Shown here: in pieces, positions 7,448 through 15,187 of the stretch
Layout of the letters: each line of letters opens with the position of its first letter
How positions within the stretch are numbered: position 1 is the first letter of the stretch
Source of the DNA: JAAYRG01 sp964643255
GTDB lineage: Bacteria > Bacillota > Clostridia > Lachnospirales > Lachnospiraceae
NCBI GenBank assembly: GCA_964643255.1
Contig: CAZXSM010000028.1
Span: 1-24,652 of the forward strand
Length of the DNA: 24,652 nucleotides
Direction of reading: 5' to 3'
Made by a program: the position numbers and the translations under genes
The notes under the pieces: generated by a model
Told to the model about the DNA's origin: nothing
What the model saw: the letters and a program-made list of their open reading frames with translations, nothing else
Database searches by the model: none

Positions 7448-7612
7448 CTTGTTATCCTCCTTTTATCTCCATGTACATTTATCTTTATTAGATAAATTAT
7501 ATCATGTATTATATCTTATATCTATACTGGACAACTTAAATATCTCTGAATTATTGATCATTTTCTTCTAAGTTTTATACATTATAATAATTCAGCAAAT
7601 ATATTAAGTTTT

Positions 7613-7646
7613 TAGTCTTAATGTTTCACGTGAAACATTAAGACTA
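7613..7646. promoter_or_regulatory. parS site 1 within a perfect 34-bp palindrome
   Basis: The 16-bp consensus TGTTTCACGTGAAACA is at 7622-7637. The symmetry continues without mismatch nine bases further each way (TAGTCTTAA on the left, TTAAGACTA on the right). As RNA it could form a 17-bp stem. The plus-direction tail is ATTTTC; the minus-direction tail is AAAAAC, so it is not a convincing terminator for rightward-lying minus-strand genes. Confidence 0.95.
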
Positions 7647-7738
7647 TTTTCATATTCTTTGAAATTATTTATATAGATACAATTATTATTGATTAAGCTG
7701 AAATAATTATTTATTAATTTATAAGTATATTAGAAATC

Positions 7739-7777
7739 AAAAAAGCTTCAAATGTTTCACGTGAAACATTTGAAGCT
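7739..7777 (-). terminator. Rho-independent terminator of rsmG built from parS site 2
   Basis: Transcribed from rsmG, the 34-bp palindrome gives a 17-bp stem with essentially no separate loop (a few central bases must stay unpaired), and it is followed at once by five T residues (7743 down to 7739). It begins 15 bases after the rsmG stop codon, the normal place for a terminator. Confidence 0.72.
7744..7777. promoter_or_regulatory. parS site 2 within a perfect 34-bp palindrome
   Basis: TGTTTCACGTGAAACA at 7753-7768 is an exact parS. Symmetry extends nine bases on each side with a different flank (AGCTTCAAA and TTTGAAGCT). The same DNA forms the rsmG terminator. Confidence 0.95.
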
Positions 7778-7792
7778 GCTGTATATAAATAT

Positions 7793-8530
7793 CTAAATTA
7801 TAGGATTGTTTTTTACTTTTCCGGGATTCCTTGGAAATTTTTTAGGAGTTTTTGATTTTTTTCTAATTTTAATTAAATTTCTATCTATATCAGATAAAGG
7901 CAATTGAAAACTATTAATTTCTAAGAATTCTCCTCCTAATGTTTTTACAGAATTTTTAGCATCCTTGACTTCATCCTCAATATTCCCTGCCTTATAAGAA
8001 ACAAAAAAACCACCAGTTTTAACAAAAGGTAAACAATACTCCGATAAAGTTGATAAGTTAGCAACGGCTCTTGATACAGATAAATCAAATTTTTCTCTGT
8101 AATCATGATTTTGTCCGAAATCTTCTGCTCTACCATGTATAGTTTTTATGGAACCAAATTCTTTATTGTTAAGTTCAAGCTCATCAATTACATCATCTAA
8201 GAATTTAATTCTTTTATTAAGAGAATCAAGTAAAACAAGCTCAAGATGAGGAAAAATAATTTTTAAAGGAATACCAGGAAAACCTGCCCCTGTACCTACA
8301 TCTATAACTTTTAAATTTTTATTAAAATCAATCACCCTAATTATAGAAAGACTATCAATAAAGTGTTTAACTAAAACTTCTTTATATTCTGTTATAGACG
8401 TAAGATTCATTACCTTATTACGTTCTATTATCATCTCATAATATTGTTGAAATTGCTTACACTGATAATTGGTTAGTTCAATACCTATTTCTTTAAATAG
8501 TTTAGTTAATAATTCAATTTTTTCCATCAT
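7793..8530 (-). CDS. rsmG: 16S rRNA (guanine527-N7)-methyltransferase
   Basis: SAM-dependent methyltransferase that modifies G527 of 16S rRNA (GidB). Length 245 residues. An N-terminal helical part with the family pattern NLTSI (42-46) and HFIDSL is followed by the SAM-binding motif DVGTGAGFPGIPLK (77-90), then LLDSLNKR and a basic C-terminal tail (KKFPRNPGK). AGGA lies five bases before the first of two adjacent ATGs; either could be used. It is the last gene of the mnmE-mnmG-rsmG run, 27 bases after mnmG, and ends at the parS-containing terminator. Confidence 0.95.
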   Translation of the reverse strand: MMEKIELLTKLFKEIGIELTNYQCKQFQQYYEMIIERNKVMNLTSITEYKEVLVKHFIDSLSIIRVIDFNKNLKVIDVGTGAGFPGIPLKIIFPHLELVLLDSLNKRIKFLDDVIDELELNNKEFGSIKTIHGRAEDFGQNHDYREKFDLSVSRAVANLSTLSEYCLPFVKTGGFFVSYKAGNIEDEVKDAKNSVKTLGGEFLEINSFQLPLSDIDRNLIKIRKKSKTPKKFPRNPGKVKNNPII

Positions 8531-8557
8531 ATTTGTCCTATCTTAGCATATATCTTA

Positions 8558-10435
8558 CTATTTCCCTATTTGTTTCAGATACACAAGTAAAACTGAGATA
8601 TCAGCTGGTGATACTCCAGAAATTCTAGAAGCTTGTCCTACTGAAACAGGTCTTATACTAGTAAGTTTTTGTCTTGCCTCATTTCTTAAACTTGGAATAT
8701 TTGAGTAATTTATATCTACTGGAATTAATTTCTTTTCTAATTTGTTAAATTGTTCTACTTGCTTCATTTGTCTCTCTATATAACCTTCATATTTAATATT
8801 TATATTTACTTGATTTACAACATCTTCAGGCAAATCTTTTCTCTTTATATCGATTGGTTCAACAATTTCATAACTTAATTCCGGTCTTCTTATTAAATCA
8901 GCAAGTGTAGATGCTGTCTTAAGAGATGCACTTGCATTATTTTCTAAAAATTCTTGAACTTCTACAGTTGCACCAACTACAGTATTTTTAAGTCGTTCTA
9001 TCTCCTTATTAATTTTTTCTTCTTTAATTAATAATTCTTCATATCTATCTTTATCAATTAGACCGAATTTGTAACCAATCTTAGTTAATCTAAGATCTGC
9101 GTTATCTTGTCTTAATAACAATCTATATTCTGCTCTTGAAGTCATCATTCTATAGGGCTCTTTTGTTTCTTTAGTTACGAGGTCATCAATAAGTACACCT
9201 ATATATGCTTCTGATCTATCCAATACTAATTGTTCTCTATTTAGAATTTTCATACTTGCATTAATTCCTGCAATTAGACCTTGCGCAGCGGCTTCTTCAT
9301 ATCCTGAACTACCATTCATTTGCCCGGCACTATATAGACCATCAATATTTTTAAATTCTAATGTTGATTTTAGCTGGTTGGGATTAATAAGATCATACTC
9401 TATAGCATATCCATTTCTAACTATATGGGCATTTTCTAAACCTTGTACACTTCTGTACATTTCAATTTGTGTATCTTCTGGCAAACTAGTTGATAAGCCT
9501 GATATATACATTTCGTTAGTATAATTTCCTTCTGGCTCAATAAATACTTGATGCCTATCCCTATCAGGAAATCGATATACCTTATCTTCAATAGACGGAC
9601 AATATCTAGTTCCAGTACCTTTAATTTCTCCAGAAAACATAGGAGATCTGTCTAAATTGTTATTAATAATCTCATGAGTCTTATCATTTGTATACGTTAA
9701 CCAACAAGAAACTTGATCTTTACTGATATCTTCAGGTTTATTAGAAAAAGAAAATGGAACAATTTTTTCATCACCTTTTTGTTCAATCATCTTGCTAAAA
9801 TCTATAGTTCTTTTATCTATTCTAGCAGGTGTACCTGTTTTAAATCTAAACATATCTATATCTAATGCTTTAAGAGAATCTGTCAGATGGTTAGCTGCTT
9901 TTAAACCATTAGGTCCAGTATCACTACTCACATCACCATATATACATCTTGCATTAAGATATGTTCCTGTACACATAATTACTGCTTTGCAAGGAAAAAT
10001 TCCACCAGAACTTGTCTTTATCCCCACTACTTTGTTGTCTTTAGTTAGTATTTCACTTGCTTCTGCTTCCTTAATATATAAATTAGGAGTATTTTCCAAT
10101 AATTTTCTCATAGTATAAGAATAATCATTTTTATCTGCTTGTGCTCTAAGAGAATGAACAGCAGGTCCTTTAGACTTATTTAACATTTTTGACTGTATAT
10201 AAGTCTTATCAATAATCTTGCCCATTACACCACCAAGAGCATCAATTTCTCTAACCAAATGACCTTTTGAAGTTCCCCCAATATTTGGATTACAAGGCAT
10301 TAAAGCTATACTTTCAACACTAATAGTAATCATTAATGTCTTTAGTGAAAGTTTAGCAGCTGCTAGAGCAGCTTCACATCCTGCATGCCCAGCCCCAACT
10401 ACTATTACATCATATGACTCGTACATATATGACAT
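8558..10435 (-). CDS. mnmG: tRNA uridine-5-carboxymethylaminomethyl modification enzyme MnmG (GidA)
   Basis: FAD-dependent partner of MnmE that installs carboxymethylaminomethyl groups at U34 of certain tRNAs. Length 625 residues, normal. The FAD-binding GAGHAGCEAA is at residues 14-23, followed by the family signatures with the catalytic cysteine region GTSKGHLVREIDALGG near 53-70, GPNGLKAANHL, GLYSAGQMNGSSGYEEAAAQ around 365-385, and the C-terminal helical domain that binds MnmE and tRNA. AGAGGA lies five bases before the ATG. It starts 42 bases after mnmE and precedes rsmG. Confidence 0.97.
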   Translation of the reverse strand: MSYMYESYDVIVVGAGHAGCEAALAAAKLSLKTLMITISVESIALMPCNPNIGGTSKGHLVREIDALGGVMGKIIDKTYIQSKMLNKSKGPAVHSLRAQADKNDYSYTMRKLLENTPNLYIKEAEASEILTKDNKVVGIKTSSGGIFPCKAVIMCTGTYLNARCIYGDVSSDTGPNGLKAANHLTDSLKALDIDMFRFKTGTPARIDKRTIDFSKMIEQKGDEKIVPFSFSNKPEDISKDQVSCWLTYTNDKTHEIINNNLDRSPMFSGEIKGTGTRYCPSIEDKVYRFPDRDRHQVFIEPEGNYTNEMYISGLSTSLPEDTQIEMYRSVQGLENAHIVRNGYAIEYDLINPNQLKSTLEFKNIDGLYSAGQMNGSSGYEEAAAQGLIAGINASMKILNREQLVLDRSEAYIGVLIDDLVTKETKEPYRMMTSRAEYRLLLRQDNADLRLTKIGYKFGLIDKDRYEELLIKEEKINKEIERLKNTVVGATVEVQEFLENNASASLKTASTLADLIRRPELSYEIVEPIDIKRKDLPEDVVNQVNINIKYEGYIERQMKQVEQFNKLEKKLIPVDINYSNIPSLRNEARQKLTSIRPVSVGQASRISGVSPADISVLLVYLKQIGK

Positions 10436-10477
10436 ATAAATCCTCTTTTCTAAATAAATTAATCTATTTCTAAAATT

Positions 10478-11854
10478 TTACTTACCCATACAAAAATCAC
10501 TAAATATGGTATCTACTAAATCTTCATCAACTGTTTCCCCTATTATTTCTCCAAGAGACTCATATGCATCCATTAGGTCAATGGAGTAAAAGTCCTCTGG
10601 CATTTCGTTTTTAATACTAGTAAGTACATTTTTTAAACTTACTATACTTTTACTAATTGCCTCTTTTTGTCTAATGTTAGTTATATAAATTTCATCATTA
10701 AAATCTAATTTTCCTTGGAAAAAATTTTCAATAATCCATTTTTCTATTTGATCTATACCTCTATTTTCTTTTGCAGATATTTGAATTATATCTTTATCAA
10801 TCTTATGCTCAATATCACTTGGTCTTACCTGTATTTCTAAATCAGTTTTATTCAGAATTACAAGCGCTTTCTTATCTTTAATTATATCAATTATCATTTC
10901 ATCATTATCATCTAATGATTGAGATGCGTCAACTACATATATAATTAAGTCAGCATCTTTTGCAACTTTTCTTGCCTTCTCTACCCCTATTTTTTCTACT
11001 ACATCTTCAGTATCTCTTATACCTGCAGTGTCTATAATATTTAAACTGACGCCACCTATATTAATTGATTCTTCTAAAGTATCTCGGGTTGTTCCTGCAA
11101 TATCAGTAACTATAGCTCTATCAGTACCAACTAAAATATTTAGTAATGATGATTTCCCAACATTTGGCTTACCTAATATAACAGTATTAATTCCCTCTTT
11201 AATTAGTCTTCCACTATCGGCTGACTTAAGTAGCTTTTTTAATTCATCTATTATATTATATATGTTTTTTTCAAGCTCTTGGCTAAAACCGTCAAGACTT
11301 ATATGCTCAGGATCATCTAATGCAGCTTCAATAAAAGCTAAGTCATGCATTACTTCTTTTCTTAAATCAACAATTTTATCTAGTATGTTTCCTTGTAGTT
11401 GATTTAAAGAATTTTTCAAAGATAAATCATTTTTAGAATTAATAATATCCATTACAGCTTCAGCTTGAGATAAATCTATTCTTCCATTCAAAAAAGCTCT
11501 TTTTGTAAATTCTCCTGGTTCTGCAAGTCTTGCTCCATATTTAATAACCGTTTCTAATATTTTTTTTGTTACTACGATTCCTCCATGACAATCAATTTCA
11601 ACAACATCTTCTTTTGTGTAACTTCTAGGGGCCTTCATAACCACTACCATTACTTCATCAATTAATGCTTCCCCATCATAAATATGGCCGTAATGTATAG
11701 TGTGGGAAGGAACCTGTGAAATTTTTTTATTACCATTTTTAGATTTATATATTCTATCAATTACTTTTAAAGCATCTTTCCCGCTAATTCTAATTATACT
11801 AAGACCAGAATTACTAAGAGAAGTAGCTATTGCAGCTACTGTATCACTATTCAT
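10478..11854 (-). CDS. mnmE: tRNA modification GTPase MnmE (TrmE)
   Basis: GTPase that, with MnmG, modifies wobble uridines. Length 458 residues. The N-terminal tetrahydrofolate-binding domain (1-118) starts DTVAAIATS; a helical domain carries the inserted G domain with G1 GKPNVGKSS (228-236), G2/G3 AGTTRDT and DTAG, and G4 NKTD. The C-terminal FCMGK keeps the conserved catalytic cysteine (C455). The ATG is preceded by GAAAGG at a rather long spacing. That binding site directly follows a strong hairpin at 11877-11909, which suggests mnmE is read from a transcript passing that structure. Confidence 0.97.
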   Translation of the reverse strand: MNSDTVAAIATSLSNSGLSIIRISGKDALKVIDRIYKSKNGNKKISQVPSHTIHYGHIYDGEALIDEVMVVVMKAPRSYTKEDVVEIDCHGGIVVTKKILETVIKYGARLAEPGEFTKRAFLNGRIDLSQAEAVMDIINSKNDLSLKNSLNQLQGNILDKIVDLRKEVMHDLAFIEAALDDPEHISLDGFSQELEKNIYNIIDELKKLLKSADSGRLIKEGINTVILGKPNVGKSSLLNILVGTDRAIVTDIAGTTRDTLEESINIGGVSLNIIDTAGIRDTEDVVEKIGVEKARKVAKDADLIIYVVDASQSLDDNDEMIIDIIKDKKALVILNKTDLEIQVRPSDIEHKIDKDIIQISAKENRGIDQIEKWIIENFFQGKLDFNDEIYITNIRQKEAISKSIVSLKNVLTSIKNEMPEDFYSIDLMDAYESLGEIIGETVDEDLVDTIFSDFCMGK

Positions 11855-11871
11855 AAAATATCATACCTTTC

Positions 11872-11909
11872 AAAAAGAGTGTATTAAAGCTAAAATCTTT
11901 AATACACTC
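11872..11909 (-). terminator. Rho-independent terminator or attenuator between jag and mnmE
   Basis: A perfect 13-bp stem (GAGTGTATTAAAG with CTTTAATACACTC) around a 7-nt loop, followed in the minus direction by five T residues and then straight into the mnmE ribosome binding site GAAAGG. It ends the rpmH-to-jag transcript. No promoter fits between it and mnmE. Confidence 0.85.
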
Positions 11910-11967
11910 ACTTAACACTAAATATATTTTTTTATTTAACTCCAATAGTTAATATTATCTTGTTTTC

Positions 11968-12636
11968 TTAGTACTTATTCTTTCCCGATTTATAATTTGT
12001 AGTCTTTGAATTTTTCTTTAACGTAACAACTAGCCTTCTATTAGGCTCTTCACCTTCACTATGAGTATTAACATATTTATCATTTTGTAAAACAGAATGA
12101 ATAATTCTTCTCTCATATGCATTCATAGGTTCAAGTTTAACTGATTTCTTAGTTTTCTTCACTTTTCTAGCCATGTTTCTTCCCAAATTTTCTAAAGTAT
12201 TTTTACGTCTTGCTCTATAATTCTCCGTATCTATCTTAACTCTAATATATTTATCGCTATTTTTATTAACTACATTACTTAACAAAGTTTGTAGTGCATC
12301 AAGTGTTGTACCTCTTTTACCTATTAATATTCCCATATTATTACCAATTAATTCAACACTCATTATGGATTCTTCTTCATTAAAATCTATATCTGTTTCA
12401 ACACTTAGATTCATTGCAATAAAAACATCATTTAAAAACTTATCACCAACATCTACTAGGTTGGCCTTTTTTTTGACTTTAATTATTGCTGGTTTTGTAT
12501 TAAATAATCCCAAAAAACCACTAGATGCTTCCTGTACTACTTCATACTCTATGTTATCACTAGTAGTTTCTAAATCTAATAAAGCTTGTGTTATAGCTTC
12601 ATCTACAGTTTTAGATGAATATTCTCTCCATTCCAT
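11968..12636 (-). CDS. jag: RNA-binding protein Jag/KhpB (SpoIIIJ-associated)
   Basis: A 222-residue cytoplasmic RNA-binding protein of the KhpB family; in other Firmicutes it works with KhpA in controlling cell division and envelope synthesis. Domains in order: Jag-N (1-52) with the pattern GFLGLF, a KH domain (about 75-140) with the GKRG loop at 106-109, and an R3H domain (about 150-210) with R176-x3-H180. The C-terminus is lysine-rich. It lies 15 bases downstream of yidC, the classic pairing, and is the last gene before the terminator at 11872-11909. The ATG follows AAGGGTGG (minus strand) at acceptable spacing. Confidence 0.94.
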   Translation of the reverse strand: MEWREYSSKTVDEAITQALLDLETTSDNIEYEVVQEASSGFLGLFNTKPAIIKVKKKANLVDVGDKFLNDVFIAMNLSVETDIDFNEEESIMSVELIGNNMGILIGKRGTTLDALQTLLSNVVNKNSDKYIRVKIDTENYRARRKNTLENLGRNMARKVKKTKKSVKLEPMNAYERRIIHSVLQNDKYVNTHSEGEEPNRRLVVTLKKNSKTTNYKSGKNKY

Positions 12637-12651
12637 TATATACCACCCTTA

Positions 12652-13902
12652 TCAATTATCATTCCTATCCTTATTAAGGATATTTGCATAATCACTTATA
12701 CTACCTGATTTATTTGAATTATTATTAGATATATTATTTTCAGTATCATCTTGTTTACTAGATTTCGAATTCATATTTTCACTTATATATATATTATCTT
12801 TATCTACATCAATTGATTTAGTTGATTTTTTAGCAATATTTTCAAATGAATTACCTTGATTTACACCAATAGGTTTAGATTTTTCTTTTTGTTTTTCCTT
12901 GTTTTTTTCAATCATTTCATCTATATCTGCATTCTGCATATATTTATTAATGAAAAATTGTTGTATTATAGTAAATAAACTATTAGATACCCAATAGAGT
13001 CCAACACCTGTTGGTAACATAGTACAGAATACACCAGACATAATAGGCATAAACTTTGTCATCATATTCATAGAAGATGCACCAGGATTATCTGAATCAT
13101 TAGCATTTGGATTAGAAATTTGTTTTGTTTGAATAAATTGTAATGAAGCTGCTAAAATAGGAATTATTATTCCTGGCCAAGCGAATCCTGGATTTTCTAG
13201 CAAATTCAAACCACCTGGAATACTATTAACTCTTATTATCTCACTAGAATATGTTTCAATAGTATTAGATACACTAGGGAAAACAGTAGCAAGACTTTCC
13301 CAAGTTTCAGCTTTAAACTTTGATAAAATATCAATAGCATGATTTAATGTCAGAATACCATCTGATGAAAATTCAGAAAAATCAGATACATTAACACTAA
13401 GTTCTTTAGCGTAATCAACCAATATTGCTGCATATCCATCAATACCTTTTATTTTTTCAGCTACTACTGTATATAATTCTTTAATAGGCTTAATGTAAGC
13501 TGGTATTTTATAAATAACCCTATATAAACCCATCATTATTGGAAGAGTAACCAGCATAGGCAAACATCCTGATGTAGGGCTTGTACCATACTTGCTATAA
13601 ATGGCTTGCATTTCCGTTTGCATCTTTTGAGCTGATGCTTCATCTTTTTTTCCTTTATATTTGTTTTGAACCTCAGTAATCTCAGGGTTCATAACGCTAG
13701 ACAATTTTGAAAATTTTTGTTGTCTAATAGTAAGTGGTAGCATCAAAGTTTTTACTATCATGGTAAAAAATATAATACTAAGACCAACATTTTCTATTCC
13801 AAATATATTTAAAAATTCATAAATTAAATTAAGTATCCAACCGAGTAATTTTTCAATTGGCCCTAAAAAACCGCTTCCTTGTGTCAAAAATAAATTAAAC
13901 AA
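12652..13902 (-). CDS. yidC: Membrane protein insertase YidC/SpoIIIJ (Oxa1 family)
   Basis: Inserts and folds inner-membrane proteins, alone or with Sec. Length 416 residues, longer than many Gram-positive homologues. There are about five membrane segments; the conserved arginine in the hydrophilic groove is R60 (LPLTIRQQKFS), and the cytoplasmic helical hairpin is about 70-108. A roughly 110-residue segment (about 135-245) between spans is extended, and an 85-residue polar, Asn/Ser/Lys-rich C-terminal tail follows the last span. No lipobox cysteine is present at the N-terminus. Translation starts at TTG (13900-13902) after AAGGAGG eight bases upstream. It follows yidD by 35 bases. Confidence 0.95.
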   Translation of the reverse strand: MFNLFLTQGSGFLGPIEKLLGWILNLIYEFLNIFGIENVGLSIIFFTMIVKTLMLPLTIRQQKFSKLSSVMNPEITEVQNKYKGKKDEASAQKMQTEMQAIYSKYGTSPTSGCLPMLVTLPIMMGLYRVIYKIPAYIKPIKELYTVVAEKIKGIDGYAAILVDYAKELSVNVSDFSEFSSDGILTLNHAIDILSKFKAETWESLATVFPSVSNTIETYSSEIIRVNSIPGGLNLLENPGFAWPGIIIPILAASLQFIQTKQISNPNANDSDNPGASSMNMMTKFMPIMSGVFCTMLPTGVGLYWVSNSLFTIIQQFFINKYMQNADIDEMIEKNKEKQKEKSKPIGVNQGNSFENIAKKSTKSIDVDKDNIYISENMNSKSSKQDDTENNISNNNSNKSGSISDYANILNKDRNDN

Positions 13903-13937
13903 TTTATTTTCCTCCTTAGAAATTAATATTTTTTTTC

Positions 13938-14153
13938 CTATGGTACTGGATCATATCCGCCCCGAAAAAAGGGATTACATTTTAATATTCTTTTTATAGA
14001 TAAAAAACTCCCTTTAATTGCACCATATTTTTCAATAGCTTGTAGAGCATACGAGGAGCAGGTAGGATAATACCTACAAGTAGACCCACCTTTAAGAGGG
14101 GAAATAAATTTCCTATATAATTTAATTAAGAACATTAATAATTTCTTTACCAT
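13938..14153 (-). CDS. yidD: Membrane protein insertion efficiency factor YidD
   Basis: A 71-residue peripheral membrane protein with an amphipathic, basic N-terminal helix and the family signature CRYYPTCSSYA followed by KYGAIKGSFLSIKRILKCNPFFRGGYDPVP, including three cysteines. It assists YidC-dependent insertion. It lies 18 bases after rnpA and just before yidC. The ribosome binding site (GATGG, minus strand) is weak, so translational coupling to rnpA is plausible. Confidence 0.95.
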   Translation of the reverse strand: MVKKLLMFLIKLYRKFISPLKGGSTCRYYPTCSSYALQAIEKYGAIKGSFLSIKRILKCNPFFRGGYDPVP

Positions 14154-14171
14154 AATTAATAACTACCATCT

Positions 14172-14510
14172 TTAATCTTCTAAAATATAATGAAGTTTTC
14201 CCAAATGTAGTAAAGCACTACTAACTTCTGAAAAACTCTTTCCTCTTACATTAACTCTTGCAACAATTACAATATCAATACCCTTTTTAAATAAGCTTTC
14301 GTTTAATCTGTAACTTTCTCTGATCAATCTAGTTACCCTATGTCTAATTACACTGTTTCCTACTTTTTTGCTAACTGATATTCCAATATTATTACTATCT
14401 GTCCCATTACTTAAAACATACATAACTAAGTAAGTATTTCCATAAGATTTACCATTTTTATAAATATGTCTAAAATGAGAATTTTTTTTAATTTTATTCG
14501 TAAAATTCAA
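14172..14510 (-). CDS. rnpA: Ribonuclease P protein component
   Basis: Basic protein subunit of RNase P that helps the RNA subunit bind precursor tRNA. Length 112 residues. It has the usual fold pattern with YLVMYVL, IGISVSKKVGNSVIRHRVTR and IVIVARVNV. The RNR box reads RHRVTR rather than the common RNRxKR. Translation starts at TTG (14508-14510), with AAGGAAG about eight bases upstream. It is second in the rpmH operon, 54 bases after rpmH, with a small hairpin in the gap. Confidence 0.95.
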   Translation of the reverse strand: MNFTNKIKKNSHFRHIYKNGKSYGNTYLVMYVLSNGTDSNNIGISVSKKVGNSVIRHRVTRLIRESYRLNESLFKKGIDIVIVARVNVRGKSFSEVSSALLHLGKLHYILED

Positions 14511-14545
14511 TGTGTATTCTTCCTTTAATATAGCACAAGAGAAGA

Positions 14546-14568
14546 ATAGGTCACATTATGCGACCTAT
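14546..14568 (-). terminator. Small hairpin between rpmH and rnpA (possible partial attenuator)
   Basis: ATAGGTC and GACCTAT form a 7-bp stem that overlaps the rpmH stop codon, followed in the minus direction by a pyrimidine-rich TTCTTCTCTT tail. It could lower rnpA expression relative to rpmH, or be a processing site. Confidence 0.35.
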
Positions 14569-14699
14569 GCTGATAATTTATGTCTTCCCTTAGCTCTTCT
14601 TCTTGCTAATACTTTTCTACCATTTTTAGTTCTCATTCTTTTTCTAAATCCATGTTCTCTTTTTCTAGCTCTCTTTTTTGGTTGATAAGTCATCTTCAT
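14565..14699 (-). CDS. rpmH: Ribosomal protein bL34
   Basis: A 44-residue, very basic protein of the large ribosomal subunit. It has the bL34 hallmark TYQPKKRARKREHGF, RMRTKNGRKVLARRRAKGR and ends HKLSA. The first ATG (14697-14699) is preceded by GGGAGGTG eight bases upstream; a second ATG two codons later would also fit the family. It is the first gene of the rpmH-rnpA-yidD-yidC-jag operon, with a promoter at 14795-14823 and a leader of about 90 nt. Confidence 0.97.
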   Translation of the reverse strand: MKMTYQPKKRARKREHGFRKRMRTKNGRKVLARRRAKGRHKLSA

Positions 14700-14794
14700 G
14701 ATATATGCACCTCCCTACAAAATGTTTCCTTATATGTCAATATTAATAGTAAACATATTAACTCTATCTTATATATAATTGAAATATCCTAACC

Positions 14795-14823
14795 ATTATA
14801 TTAGTAAAGTCTTAAATCGTCAA
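14795..14823 (-). promoter_or_regulatory. Promoter of the rpmH operon
   Basis: On the minus strand TTGACG, exactly 17 nt, then a perfect TATAAT, about 95 bases before the rpmH start. It is the only strong promoter match upstream of rpmH. Confidence 0.8.
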
Positions 14824-14928
14824 GTATATATTTATCCCAATTACATATTTAAAGATTAATGGATTATCATAGAATAAATATATCAATTTATACTTAAAGA
14901 ATCCTTAAACAATCATTAAACAAAATAG

Positions 14929-15130
14929 TTATCCACATTTTGTTGATAACTTGTGGATAACTATTGGAATTTATGTTAATATATATTAAGCAATAGATTC
15001 TATGTCGCTAAATATAAATAAATTAGCATATGTGGCTAGTATTAATAACTTATTCACATGTGTGTTTATAATTTATTTTTTAATGTGGATATCCATAACC
15101 AAACCTATTTTTTTAATTGAATTATCCACA
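14929..15130. other. oriC: Replication origin, upstream DnaA-box cluster
   Basis: Between rpmH and dnaA lie boxes matching TTATCCACA: exact copies at 14929-14937 (+), 14952-14960 (-) and 15122-15130 (+); TTATTCACA at 15050-15058 (+); and one-mismatch copies at 14941-14949 (-) and 15084-15092 (-). The whole 14700-15187 interval is AT-rich and holds no gene, only the rpmH and dnaA promoters and these boxes. This corresponds to the upstream part of a bipartite Firmicutes origin. Confidence 0.92.
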
Positions 15131-15145
15131 ATTATGTTATATCAT
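15117..15145 (+). promoter_or_regulatory. dnaA promoter overlapping a DnaA box
   Basis: TTGAAT and TATCAT are 17 nt apart, and an exact DnaA box (15122-15130) covers the end of the -35 and the start of the spacer. Binding of DnaA there would compete with RNA polymerase, the known way dnaA represses itself. Confidence 0.68.
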
Positions 15146-15187
15146 ATAGAATAGGTTTATGTAAAATTATATTAGGGAGATTGTATA

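Larger units (their letters stand above)
7448..7792. other. parA-rsmG intergenic region, no gene
   Basis: This 345-base gap holds the parA ribosome binding site and promoter area, and the two palindromic parS sites. I find no plausible reading frame. In Bacillus species the noc gene often lies here; it is absent. Confidence 0.8.

Noticed and set aside
7945..8136. Second minus-strand frame within rsmG
   Set aside because: Out-of-frame shadow of a conserved methyltransferase, with no start signal.
11028..11402. Antisense reading frame inside mnmE, on the plus strand
   Set aside because: It lies fully opposite the conserved GTPase domain, has no ribosome binding site, and its composition is that of a complement shadow.
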